The notes beneath the pieces were generated by a model. The model did no database searches. It was not told the DNA's origin and saw only the letters and a list, made by a program, of their open reading frames with translations. A stretch of DNA of 64,000 bases, from the NCBI GenBank assembly GCA_964514385.1, contig CAZEQJ010000002.1, forward strand, positions 124,001-188,000. The letters run 5' to 3'. The DNA comes from CAZEQJ01 sp964514385 (GTDB lineage: Bacteria > Bacteroidota > Bacteroidia > Cytophagales > Cyclobacteriaceae). Below are positions 28,214 to 36,730 of the stretch, in pieces. Each line of letters starts with the position of its first letter. Within the stretch, counting starts at the first letter, position 1. The position numbers and the translations under genes were made by a program.

Positions 28214-28618
28214 ATGGGAAGCAACATTATTGATTTGGTTATGCTGGTTGATGACAATGAAACTGACAATTTCATCAGCAAGCGCATTATCGAAATCACC
28301 GAATTTGCAAAGGAAGTAGAGGTGAAGAGTTCGGGGAAAAGTGCTTTGGAGTATCTTGAAGCAAACAAGGATAACTATGAAAGGCTTCCTGATATCATTT
28401 TTCTGGACATCAACATGCCGATTGTAGACGGGTTTGTGTTTTTATATGAATTCGAAAAGTTTTCCGAGCAAATGAAAGATAAATGCAAGGTGATCATTCT
28501 TTCATCCTCAGACAACAAAAGGGATATCGATAAAATTGTCAATAATGATCATGTGATCAAATTTATCACCAAGCCGTTAACCGAAACCTCTCTTTCCGAA
28601 ATCAGGGCATTAGTTTAG
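28214..28618 (+). CDS. Single-domain response regulator (receiver only)
   Basis: 134 residues, one receiver domain and nothing else. Acidic pocket D13/D14, phospho-acceptor D65 in IIFLDINMP, serine switch in ILSSSDN, and lysine in FITKPLTE. Stand-alone receivers of this subtype are abundant in Cytophagales and usually work in phosphorelays or bind a partner. No kinase is adjacent. The 3' end overlaps the convergent dnaX by 4 bases. Confidence 0.92.
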   Translation: MGSNIIDLVMLVDDNETDNFISKRIIEITEFAKEVEVKSSGKSALEYLEANKDNYERLPDIIFLDINMPIVDGFVFLYEFEKFSEQMKDKCKVIILSSSDNKRDIDKIVNNDHVIKFITKPLTETSLSEIRALV

Positions 28619-30332
28619 TAGTCCGTATCAAACCCTAACCGCTCTTTCAGCAGCAGTAATCTGGGGTTTTTTCTGGCCATATGTTCAAATTTTTCCCGAT
28701 CGGTATAGGGTTTCCTTTCTACTTCGAGAGCCTCATTTACAATTCCGCTGATGGATACCGGCAGATTTAGCTCTTCTTTGATGAATGTAGTAAAATCGAA
28801 TTTAGCGTCCTCGAAAAGAGTGAGCTCCAGTTCACTGCTGAAGGTGATCGTAACCTGACACGCGATCTCATCAACCTCATACGGTTGCTGAAATATTGCC
28901 AGCTCCCTTACCTTTTTTTCAGCCTTTAACTTGTCCTTATATGATTCAAGTGCTTTTGTATATAACGCCGTATCAAGCTGAGGTGTCTGATCACTTGATT
29001 CCTCCGGTTCCGGTAAATCCTTTGTGTCTTCAAGCGGTACGTCCGTGGCCTTAGGCCTGATGCCCTCCTTAATGTCCTTAAGCTTGGGGATTCGGGTCAC
29101 CACTTTCTCCTCAACTATTACGCGGGCAGTTGTTTTTGTTTTGGCAGGAATAACAGGGTCCATTTTGCCGGACCCCTCGGTATGATCTTCAGGCGTTACC
29201 TGAACTGAATCCTTTTTATTTTCACCGTTGCCGGATGTGGCTACTTTTTTTTTTCGGCTAATTCTTCTGCCAGTTGCACAGCATGGCTCAGGTTGGCCAG
29301 TTTAATTAACAGTAATTCGATAAGGAGTCGCTGGTTTCTGCTGCTCTTGTATTGCATTTCACATTGTGTCACCAGCTGAAGGCCATTGACCAGATAGGAA
29401 AATTCAAATTGTGCAGATTGCTGAAGAAATTTCTCCCTGGCTTCTTCGCTTACCTCCATCAGGCTTACTGTTTCAGGAGCCTTAGCCATCATCAGGTCGC
29501 GCATATGGCTTGCTAACCCGCCGAGAAACTGTACGCCATCAAAACCTTTATTCAATACCTCATCATATAGCAATATCGCCTCTGTACTTTCCTCTTTTAT
29601 GAAATGATCCATCAGCCGAAAATAATAGTCATAATCGAGGATATGCAGATTTTCAGCTGTGCTTTTGTAGGTGATATCACGATTGGTGAATGTAGCCACC
29701 ATGTCAAAAATGGAAAGTGCATCCCGTAGTGCACCATCTGCTTTTTGTGCGATGAGGTGAAGAGCCTGATGTTCTGCCTTTATCTTTTCCCTTTCTGCGA
29801 TCTTACTGAGGTGGTCTGCGATATCACTGATCTGAATACGATTGAAATCATAAATCTGACAACGCGATAGAATAGTAGGGATGACTTTATGCTTTTCGGT
29901 TGTGGCAAGGATGAAGATAGCATAGGCAGGCGGCTCCTCAAGTGTTTTGAGAAAGGCATTGAATGCCTGATTGGACAGCATATGTACCTCATCAATGATA
30001 TAAACCTTGTACTTGCCATATTGAGGTGGATATCTTACCTGATCGATGAGATTTCGTATGTCCTCTACCGAATTGTTGCTGGCAGCATCAAGTTCATAGA
30101 TATTAAAATTATGCGACGAGCCATCATCACTGTCAAAATCGTTGATCATACGAGCCAGAATACGCGCGCAGGTTGTTTTTCCCACACCACGCGGGCCGCA
30201 AAATAACATCGCCTGCGCCAGCTGGTTAGTCTTGATGGCATTTTGCAGGGTCGTAGTGATATGCTGCTGCCCGACAACTTCATCAAATCCTTTCGGACGG
30301 TATTTTCTCGCAGAAACAACAAAATGATCCAT
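28615..30332 (-). CDS. dnaX: DNA polymerase III gamma/tau subunit, tau made by a -1 frameshift
   Basis: The 0-frame product (gamma) is 363 residues, 30332 down to the TAG at 29241. It contains clamp-loader domains I-III: Walker A GPRGVGKTTCARIL, DEVHMLS, SRC motif in ILSRCQIYDF. The frame ends GAA AAA AAA AAG TAG within a run of ten A. In the -1 frame the sequence stays open for a further 209 residues to 28615, ending in a C-terminal domain typical of Bacteroidota DnaX (MARKNPRLLLLKERLGF). The full tau would be 572 residues. The heptamer A AAA AAG, in the right phase, is the slippery site used by E. coli dnaX. A homopolymer base error is the alternative. Gamma lacks the usual zinc-binding cysteine cluster after Walker A, which I do not see here. 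Confidence 0.9.
29244..29254 (-). other. Slippery A10-G run in dnaX
   Basis: Ten consecutive A followed by G on the minus strand. The 0-frame codons are AAA AAA AAG then TAG. A slip of one base back gives GTA and continues into the tau frame. Either ribosomal slippage or transcriptional slippage on the A run would do this. A small GCAA-tetraloop stem (CCG/CGG) lies about 10 bases downstream; it is too weak to weigh heavily. Confidence 0.75.
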
Positions 30333-30500
30333 TGCCCGAAATTATAACTTTTTGTCAGCATTGGGGGAATGATTTAACAAAAAATAGAAATGTAGAGAAA
30401 TTTCTACAATAGCGTAATTTTTACCTCAGCAAAATCAATCAAAAGTGGTCAATTTGATGATCCTGTATGATGGCCTGATTTTTTCACTTTCACAGTAATA

Positions 30501-31352
30501 ATGATGAAAGTTATGAGCAGAGAAGTAAGATTGGTATATAATTCTAAGGTATTACAGGATCGTATGGCGTTAGCCTATGCGAAAAGTCTTAAAAATCATG
30601 TAGTAAAGGAATGGGATCTTACCTACGAAAAACTCACACCGTTGCAAATTAAAGAACTAGCTGAGAAGCTGGGCACAACTCCCGGTGAGCTCATGATTAA
30701 TGATGCACCAGTAGATGCAGATGCGATGGATAGCCAGGACACACTTACATACCTCTCCCAAAACCCCGATTTAATTAAAACTCCGGTAGCTGTATATGCA
30801 TCTCATGCAGAGTTCGCCAGTCCCTATGCGTTGATTAAGCAGGAAATGGATGGAAAAAAGGGTAAAACCACTAAAAATTCAACGCTTTATTCATTGGCCA
30901 AATCGATGCATTACCTGCATTATTTCTATTACGATGCCGCTTCTGCCATTCATAATCAGTCTCTGACTGACAGGTTAAAGGATCGTTCTTTTCAGCTCAG
31001 GGTTTTTCTTGATGACCTAATCGATTTACTAGATCGGTCAAAAGCTGAATATAAAACACTCAATCTTCAGGAGATCATAAACCTGAGACTCGAAAAAATT
31101 AAGTTGGGAACTCAGGATGCGTTAAATTACCGTAATGAAAAATGGATCTTGCTCGACTGCCTACAGAAGGAAGTGGACCTCATACAGGAATACGCATATG
31201 TCTACAATAACAATGAGTTACACCATGATGTCAGGGAGCAGCTGAATTATCAGCGGACTCAAACCTCCATCTGGTATATTGAGCTTGAACGTGTGACTGA
31301 AGAATATGATTTTGGTAAAGATGAATTTAAATGGCTGGAGAACGGGCGTTAA
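30501..31352 (+). CDS. ArsC-like (thioredoxin-fold) domain fused to a four-helix-bundle domain
   Basis: 283 residues; starts at 30501, 30504 or 30513 are all possible. Residues about 5-110 resemble ArsC/Spx-family proteins (LTYEKLTPLQIKELAEKLG, LTYLSQNPDLIKTPVAVY). The catalytic cysteine position near the N-terminus (YNSKVLQDR) has none, so reductase activity is unlikely. Residues about 125-275 are helical and resemble the ferritin-like DUF2383 bundle (SLAKSMHYLHYFYYDAASAI, LLDCLQKEVDLIQEYAYVYN). I infer a sensor or scaffold role. It overlaps the following receiver gene by 22 bases and heads a cluster that ends in dps and ytxH. Confidence 0.65.
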   Translation: MMKVMSREVRLVYNSKVLQDRMALAYAKSLKNHVVKEWDLTYEKLTPLQIKELAEKLGTTPGELMINDAPVDADAMDSQDTLTYLSQNPDLIKTPVAVYASHAEFASPYALIKQEMDGKKGKTTKNSTLYSLAKSMHYLHYFYYDAASAIHNQSLTDRLKDRSFQLRVFLDDLIDLLDRSKAEYKTLNLQEIINLRLEKIKLGTQDALNYRNEKWILLDCLQKEVDLIQEYAYVYNNNELHHDVREQLNYQRTQTSIWYIELERVTEEYDFGKDEFKWLENGR

Positions 31353-31690
31353 TAGTAGACGATGAAGCGGATATCAGGACAGTAGTGGCCTTAATATTAA
31401 AAAGCCAGGGTATCAGGCCTGAGAAAGCCGGTGATATTCAGGAGGCAAAAAAACTACTCATTGAAAATTCGTATGATTATTTTTTTCTGGATATAAACCT
31501 TCCGGACGGGGAAGGTTTCGATCTTATTCCTCATATTCGCAGTGCGGCAGATAACCCTACCATCGCCATTATCAGTGCCTATGACGGAGAATATGAGCTG
31601 GAGAAAGCCGATGCGCTAAATATTCCTTATTTTGTAAACAAACCATTTTCTAAGGGGGATATTATTGAAATTATTCAGCGTGCCAAATGA
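31331..31690 (+). CDS. Single-domain response regulator (receiver only)
   Basis: 119 residues, one receiver domain. Acidic pocket D10/D11, phospho-acceptor D54 in YFFLDINLPDGEGF, serine in AIISAYD and lysine in FVNKPFSKGD. Its start lies 22 bases inside the preceding gene and its stop overlaps the NtrC-type regulator by ATGA, so all three are tightly co-translated. It probably acts in the same relay as the kinase two genes downstream. Confidence 0.92.
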   Translation: MAGERALIVDDEADIRTVVALILKSQGIRPEKAGDIQEAKKLLIENSYDYFFLDINLPDGEGFDLIPHIRSAADNPTIAIISAYDGEYELEKADALNIPYFVNKPFSKGDIIEIIQRAK

Positions 31691-33060
31691 AAAAAATACT
31701 GATCATTGATGATGACCCCGATATCCGGGTTCTTCTTGAGGGTTTTTTATCAAAAAATGGTTTTGAGACCACGAGCTCAGGTGATGGTGCATCAGCGCTT
31801 TCCATCATCAAAAACCATACCTACGATCTTGTAATCAGCGATTTTAAGCTACCGGATATCAACGGGATCGAATTGATTCAAAAAGCAAAGATATTCTGCC
31901 CTGATGCTTCCTATATCCTGATCACCGGATATTCTGATGTGAAGGTTGCCGTAAATGCTTTGAAAATGGGAGCCTATGATTATGTAACAAAACCCCTCTA
32001 CCCAGATGAGTTACTGGCCACCGTAAATAAAGCAATAGAAGAAAATAAGACAAAAAACGTTGATTCCCGGCCATCTCAAAAGAAAAGGCCCGTTCATGAA
32101 TTTGTGTACGGAGAAAGCCAGCAATCTCTTACAGTGAGAAAACATATCGATCTTATCGCACCTACTGATATGTCGGTCATCATTCTAGGAGAAACAGGTA
32201 CCGGCAAGGAGTATGTGGCACGCAGAATCCACGAGAAGTCTGCAAGAAACGGAAAACCATTTGTAGCGGTCGACTGCGGTGCCCTGCCAAAAAACCTGGC
32301 GGGCAGTGAACTATTTGGCCACGTTAAAGGAGCATTTACCGGTGCAACCAGTGATAAAACAGGTCTGTTTCAGCAAGCCAATGAAGGAACCCTTTTTCTC
32401 GATGAAATCGGAAATCTTAGCTACGAGGATCAGGTAAAGCTTTTGCGGGTACTACAGGAAAGAAAAGTGCGGAAAATAGGTGATGATAAAGATATCGATA
32501 TTGACATCCGGGTCATCGTAGCGACCAATGAATCTCTCAGGGAAGTAATAAAAGCCGGAGGTTTCAGGGAAGACCTCTACCATCGTCTAAATGAATTTAA
32601 AATTGAAATTGCGCCTATCAGAGAGCGGAAGCAGGACATCCTCATTTTCAGTGAGTATTTTCTGAAAATAAGCAATCATGATCTGAATAAAAATATTAAG
32701 AGCATACACCCTAAGGCAGCTGATAAACTGACCACGTATTACTGGCATGGTAATCTGCGTGAGCTCAGGAATGTGATCAAACGTGCCGTATTATTGGCAC
32801 AGGGCAATGAAATACTCCCCGATCACCTTCCGGACGAGATCAATAATCCGCATGACAATCAGGAGGCTCAGGATACCAATATCACATTTCAGGGTGGAGT
32901 ACCGGGAACACTAAAACAGGTAGTAGAAGCAGCCGAAAAAGCCGCTATTGAACGCGTACTGGAACTTACACAGCGTAATAAAACAAAAACAGCCACTCTG
33001 CTCGGAGTGGACCGGAAAACATTATACAATAAGCTCAGTCAGTATAATATAGACTTGTAA
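31687..33060 (+). CDS. NtrC-family sigma-54-dependent response regulator
   Basis: 457 residues in the classic three-domain layout. Receiver about 1-120 with phospho-acceptor D52. AAA+ domain about 135-375 with Walker A GETGTGKE at 168-175 and the sigma-54 contact loop GAFTGA at 215-220. A Fis-type helix-turn-helix at about 415-455 (KTATLLGVDRKTLYNKL). Such proteins open sigma-54 RNA polymerase promoters when phosphorylated. A good sigma-54 promoter match stands upstream of dps, two genes away, and is the obvious target. It precedes the kinase by 2 bases. Confidence 0.95.
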   Translation: MKKILIIDDDPDIRVLLEGFLSKNGFETTSSGDGASALSIIKNHTYDLVISDFKLPDINGIELIQKAKIFCPDASYILITGYSDVKVAVNALKMGAYDYVTKPLYPDELLATVNKAIEENKTKNVDSRPSQKKRPVHEFVYGESQQSLTVRKHIDLIAPTDMSVIILGETGTGKEYVARRIHEKSARNGKPFVAVDCGALPKNLAGSELFGHVKGAFTGATSDKTGLFQQANEGTLFLDEIGNLSYEDQVKLLRVLQERKVRKIGDDKDIDIDIRVIVATNESLREVIKAGGFREDLYHRLNEFKIEIAPIRERKQDILIFSEYFLKISNHDLNKNIKSIHPKAADKLTTYYWHGNLRELRNVIKRAVLLAQGNEILPDHLPDEINNPHDNQEAQDTNITFQGGVPGTLKQVVEAAEKAAIERVLELTQRNKTKTATLLGVDRKTLYNKLSQYNIDL

Positions 33061-33062
33061 TC

Positions 33063-34091
33063 ATGAGTGATGATATTCCATCCAGCGTACTCGTAGAATC
33101 ACTTTTTGAGGAATCATTGGACAGTATAGCTGTGTATTCCAGTAACCGGCAGTTTATCAAAGGCAATCCACGATTTCATGACATGCATTCCATCTACGGA
33201 CAACTGGAAGATCTGTTTACAGATAAAGAAACCTACCATGATTTTATTGAGCAACTCCTGCGCAATGGTCAGATCCATGAAATGGAATACGAATATTTCT
33301 CTGCTGAGCACCAGAAGAACATACCCTGCCTGATCAATGCTGTGGTGATTGCACAGCATGATCAATCCTATTTCCTCCTTGTAATCCGTGATCTCACCAA
33401 AAGGAAACAGGCGGAGCAAAAAATAATAATGGCAGAAAAATTATCCCTCACCGGAAATATTGCACGGGTTATCGCGCACGAAGTGAGGAATCCTCTGACC
33501 AATCTCAACCTTGCCATCGGTCAGCTGGATGATGAAATTGATAGCGAGGAAGGAAAAATGTACCTGGAGATGATCAGCAGAAATGCACGCCGTATCGGTA
33601 CTCTGATCGATAATTTACTTAATTCCTCCAAAACATGGAAGATGGACCTCAAACCTCTGGAGGCGTATCGTTTTCTTGACGATTCGCTTCAACTCGTTGC
33701 TGACCGGTTGCATCTTCGGGATATGCGGTACGACTTTATGTGCACCGATCAGCCACTGACCATCAACGGTGACCGTGAAAAATTACTGATGGCCTTTACA
33801 AATCTTTATGTAAATGCTATAGAAGCGATGAAATCAGGTAAGGGATATCTTCGGGTAAAGGCAGAAAAGGACAGGGACTTAATCCGCATCAAAGTCGAGG
33901 ATAACGGTACCGGCATTCAACAAGCGGATATCAAAAAGCTTTTCGATCCGTTTTTTAGTGCCAAAAAGAAAGGAACAGGTCTCGGTTTGACTACTGTTCA
34001 GAATATTATCCATGCGCATAACGGACATATTGAGGTAAGCAGTGAACCCGGTGTGGGTACAAGTTTTATCATCGAACTCCCACTTGTGTAG
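33063..34091 (+). CDS. Soluble PAS-domain histidine kinase
   Basis: 342 residues and no membrane segments, so the signal is cytoplasmic. A PAS domain spans about 10-120. HisKA follows with phospho-acceptor H139 in IAHEVRNPLTNLN. The HATPase domain spans about 220-342 with N box (TNLYVNAIEAM), G1 (DNGTGIQ) and G2 (KKGTGLGLTTV). This NtrB-like layout matches the NtrC-type regulator just upstream as its partner. The PAS ligand is not apparent. Confidence 0.93.
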   Translation: MSDDIPSSVLVESLFEESLDSIAVYSSNRQFIKGNPRFHDMHSIYGQLEDLFTDKETYHDFIEQLLRNGQIHEMEYEYFSAEHQKNIPCLINAVVIAQHDQSYFLLVIRDLTKRKQAEQKIIMAEKLSLTGNIARVIAHEVRNPLTNLNLAIGQLDDEIDSEEGKMYLEMISRNARRIGTLIDNLLNSSKTWKMDLKPLEAYRFLDDSLQLVADRLHLRDMRYDFMCTDQPLTINGDREKLLMAFTNLYVNAIEAMKSGKGYLRVKAEKDRDLIRIKVEDNGTGIQQADIKKLFDPFFSAKKKGTGLGLTTVQNIIHAHNGHIEVSSEPGVGTSFIIELPLV

Positions 34092-34186
34092 ACTTTTTAC
34101 ACGGTAGTGAATAAAAATACGCACATAAGCCGATTTCAATAAGCTAAAAAGTCCTTTTTGACTGGATTAGAGCCATATTTCATTTC

Positions 34187-34202
34187 TGGTACAGATTTGG
34201 CA
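34187..34202 (+). promoter_or_regulatory. Sigma-54 promoter of dps
   Basis: TGGTAC, five bases, then TGGCA. Compared with the consensus TGGYAC-N5-TTGCA only one position differs, and the GG and GC pairs have the correct spacing. The expected transcript start is about 34213, some 25 bases before the dps ATG. An NtrC-type activator gene lies just upstream. Confidence 0.72.
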
Positions 34203-34238
34203 GATATTATTGGTGAATCAAAAAAGTAAAATACAGAT

Positions 34239-34751
34239 ATGGAAACTGCTACTGATAATACAGTAAGAGAGAAAAAATCATTTGCAAGACTGGGATACAG
34301 TAAAATGGAAACAGCCGAGCTGGTAGACAATCTGAACAAATTACTGGCAAACTATAGCGTGCATTACCAGAAGCTGAGAAACTTCCACTGGAATGTAAAG
34401 GGTGAAGATTTTTTCGATATCCATGAAAAGTTTGAAGAGCAATACAATGATGCGAAGGTAGCTATCGATGATATAGCTGAGCGTATAAGAGTATTCGGTC
34501 AGACACCATACAGTACCATGAGGGAGTATCTGGAGCATTCAGAAATAAAAGAAACGGGTACTGATCTGGCTTCTATGGATATGGTAAAAGAGATCATTAA
34601 AGATTATGAAATCCTGCTCGAATACATGTTCAACGTTATCGATGTAGCCATTGAGCATGGCGATAGCGGTACAGAAGACATGGTAAAAGATTTTGTCCAA
34701 AATACTGAAAAAAACCATTGGATGATGAGCGCATTTGCGCACAAATCGTAA
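34239..34751 (+). CDS. dps: Dps family ferritin-like DNA protection protein
   Basis: 170 residues. The ferroxidase site is complete when spaced as in E. coli Dps: H50, H62, E66, D77 and E81 (LRNFHWNVKGEDFFDIHEKFEE, AIDDIAERI). Dps forms 12-subunit shells that oxidise iron with peroxide and protect DNA. The N-terminal 22 residues are lysine/arginine-containing and may contact DNA. It has a sigma-54 promoter match, unusual for dps, which is usually under OxyR, PerR or RpoS control. Confidence 0.95.
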   Translation: METATDNTVREKKSFARLGYSKMETAELVDNLNKLLANYSVHYQKLRNFHWNVKGEDFFDIHEKFEEQYNDAKVAIDDIAERIRVFGQTPYSTMREYLEHSEIKETGTDLASMDMVKEIIKDYEILLEYMFNVIDVAIEHGDSGTEDMVKDFVQNTEKNHWMMSAFAHKS

Positions 34752-34776
34752 AATATAATAGCGGCCATTACACTTG

Positions 34777-34793
34777 CGCTGGAAAGTCCAGCG
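34777..34793 (+). promoter_or_regulatory. Stem-loop between dps and ytxH
   Basis: CGCTGGA and TCCAGCG form a perfect 7-bp stem around a 3-base loop. No T run follows, so it may be an RNA processing or stability element rather than a terminator. Confidence 0.45.
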
Positions 34794-34821
34794 TATAAAT
34801 GTTCATTAAAAGATCAGCAAT

Positions 34822-35052
34822 ATGAAAAATGCAAAATTAGTCCTTACAGCTATTGCCGGCATAGCAGCAGGAGTAGGTATCGGATTACTAACCGCCCCAA
34901 AAACCGGTAAACGTCAGAGAAAAGAGATAATGAAAGAAGCAGATAAAATGAAGCATGTACTGGAAGAAGCTGCAAATTCCAGACTTGAGGAAGCTAAAAA
35001 TTATCTCGACAAAACCTTTCAGGTAAGAAACAAAATCAAAGAAGAGGCATAA
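34822..35052 (+). CDS. YtxH domain-containing small protein
   Basis: 76 residues. One N-terminal membrane segment with the typical glycine-rich sequence (AGIAAGVGIGLLTAPKTGKRQR), followed by a charged amphipathic helix. YtxH-like proteins are general-stress proteins in Bacillus and are common beside stress genes; no molecular function is established. It lies 70 bases after dps and before a strong terminator, so it ends the stress cluster. Confidence 0.87.
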   Translation: MKNAKLVLTAIAGIAAGVGIGLLTAPKTGKRQRKEIMKEADKMKHVLEEAANSRLEEAKNYLDKTFQVRNKIKEEA

Positions 35053-35087
35053 GCCTCAAGACAGCATAATACTAATGCTACTGGTTG

Positions 35088-35117
35088 AGCTGTGTGATTT
35101 TCACACAGCTTTTTTTA
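35088..35117 (+). terminator. Intrinsic terminator after ytxH
   Basis: AGCTGTGTGA and TCACACAGCT form a perfect 10-bp stem with a TTT loop, followed by a run of T. Confidence 0.92.
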
Positions 35118-35162
35118 TGTAAACAACCAATTGTGCTTACTTTGCGTAATAAATTCTTCCAT

Positions 35163-35557
35163 GGGGCCGACTGGTTTTGACGGTAAGACAGGTCGGAAGT
35201 CAGCATGCAGGCTCATGGGATGAGAGCCTTGAAAGATAATCCCGAACCATATTTGGCGAATCTAATTACGCCATGGCTGCATAATCTCGAATTATAGTAG
35301 AGATTACCAAGGGTTGAGTATAAGATACTCCCCCAGCCACATCGCTCCCTGTATGTGTTCCGTGAACGGGGATTAAGCGGTGTCGACCAGCGGAACTCGT
35401 TAGGGTGATGTTGCTAAGCCCTGATTAAATCTTAGCAACTAAGGTCAGTATAGCGTGTCTTTTCGCAGTGCTGACCCGACAACTGAAAAAAGACTAAGCA
35501 TGTAGCGGATTTCACGGTTTGCTTATTCGGACGCGGGTTCGAGTCCCGCCGGCTCCA
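35163..35557 (+). ncRNA. ssrA: Transfer-messenger RNA (tmRNA)
   Basis: The 5' end GGGGCCGACTGGTTTTGACGG and the 3' end GGGTTCGAGTCCCGCCGGCTCCA are the diagnostic tRNA-like halves. The acceptor stem pairs with one G-U and CCA is not encoded. The resume codon is GGC at 35255, giving the tag GESNYAMAA and stop TAA at 35282-35284. The tag ends in the protease signal AMAA and resembles the Cytophaga tag. tmRNA rescues stalled ribosomes and marks the product for ClpXP; clpX and clpP are also in this window. Confidence 0.97.
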
Positions 35558-35685
35558 CTTTTACTCTTTTAAGGGATATTAAATTATTTTTTCTATTCCG
35601 GATATATTTCTCTTCTCTTTGTAAAAAAAATTAGCTGTAAGCTGGTAATATATTGTTATATCCGGCATATTCACCAAAAAAATAT

Positions 35686-36375
35686 ATGCGAAGCCTACTA
35701 CTCACTATCTTAATTACGTCTGGCGTATTTGCGCAGGATGCCAGTAAAATTTTGGATAAAGCAACTGAAACGATGGGAAATGATCGCTACAGTGCTATCA
35801 ATTTTCTTACCATCAAAGCCGAAACCTCTATGTCCGGAATGGATATGAAGATGACCATGTACTATGACCGCGGTGGCCGGTTTCGTCAGGAAATAAATGC
35901 ATCGGGAATCTCTATGGTCCAGCTTTATGATGGCCAAAAGGGATGGCAGTCCGTGAATGGTCAATCGTATACCATGATGTCAGAAAATGAGATATCTGCA
36001 CTTCTCACAACAATAGAGAATTTAGCATCGCCTACCCTGGAAAACATGATAAAAAATGCAGATGAAATAAAATATCAGGCCGATAAAAGCGATAAGGAAT
36101 ACCACTGCATATACGTGCGAAATGATGCTCTGGAAACAGTTGCTGATATCTATATCAATAAAGCTAATTTCTTACCTGAAATAATAGATGCCCAAAACAA
36201 TGGTGTTTCCGTAAAAATGGAACTTATGGAATTTGCCGAGATCACAGGTGCACGAAATGTATTATCACCGATGATAACGAAAATCACCTCCAATGGTCAG
36301 GTAGTATCAGAGATCATTATCAGCTCAATAGAGTCATCCGATTCACTTCCGGATCACCTATTCACAAGGCAATAG
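35686..36375 (+). CDS. LolA-like secreted protein of unknown function
   Basis: 229 residues from the ATG at 35686; an earlier TTG start has no support. Signal peptide MRSLLLTILITSGVFAQ. The mature part, starting DASKILDKATETMG and running through MSGMDMKMTMYYDRGGRFRQ, QLYDGQKGWQSVNGQ and ADIYINKANFLPE, has the half-open beta-barrel character of LolA/LppX-like lipoprotein carriers. No binding partner is adjacent. It precedes the GNAT gene by 1 base. Confidence 0.75.
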   Translation: MRSLLLTILITSGVFAQDASKILDKATETMGNDRYSAINFLTIKAETSMSGMDMKMTMYYDRGGRFRQEINASGISMVQLYDGQKGWQSVNGQSYTMMSENEISALLTTIENLASPTLENMIKNADEIKYQADKSDKEYHCIYVRNDALETVADIYINKANFLPEIIDAQNNGVSVKMELMEFAEITGARNVLSPMITKITSNGQVVSEIIISSIESSDSLPDHLFTRQ

Positions 36376-36376
36376 C

Positions 36377-36661
36377 ATGAAGTTTGATATTACATTGGCA
36401 GGCAGCAAAGGTTCGGTTACAGCCAGTGACGGAACATCCAAAGCCGGCGAAATGACATTTTCCATTGCAGGTGAAGAGCTCATCATCATCGATCATACAG
36501 AGGTTGATAAAAACTTCCGTGGAAAAAATGTCGGACAGGACATTGTGTTGCATATGGTAGATTATGCCCGTCAAAATAGCATCAAAATCATACCTTTATG
36601 CCCTTTTGCTAAGTCGGTATTCCAAAAACAGGCTGATATTCGTGATGTACTTAAGAACTAA
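36377..36661 (+). CDS. Short GNAT-family N-acetyltransferase (YjdJ/NATD1-like)
   Basis: 94 residues, matching the small PF14542 family. The acetyl-CoA loop region is FRGKNVGQDIVLHMVDYARQ, followed by IIPLCPFAKSVFQKQ, which is strongly typical. The substrate is unknown. It directly follows the LolA-like gene. Confidence 0.88.
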   Translation: MKFDITLAGSKGSVTASDGTSKAGEMTFSIAGEELIIIDHTEVDKNFRGKNVGQDIVLHMVDYARQNSIKIIPLCPFAKSVFQKQADIRDVLKN

Positions 36662-36730
36662 TTTTGAGTCGTTTCTGTCTATTCAACAAAAGCTATAAGT
36701 GTTGATAATTTTTTATAAATTATGGTATAA

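Noticed and set aside
29164..29243. Treating the tau C-terminal frame as a separate 182-residue gene starting at 29163
   Set aside because: The frame is open back to the A10 run with no start signal, and the sequence is the expected DnaX C-terminus.
30471..30486. Sigma-54-like sequence upstream of the ArsC-like gene (TGGCCTGATTTTTTCA)
   Set aside because: The essential GC of the -12 box reads TC, so the match is not good enough.
34762..34777. Sigma-54-like sequence upstream of ytxH (GGCC...TTGC)
   Set aside because: The GG and GC pairs are one base too far apart for sigma-54.
35653..35685. TTG start 11 codons upstream of the LolA-like gene
   Set aside because: The ATG at 35686 begins a standard signal peptide; the extension would bury it.
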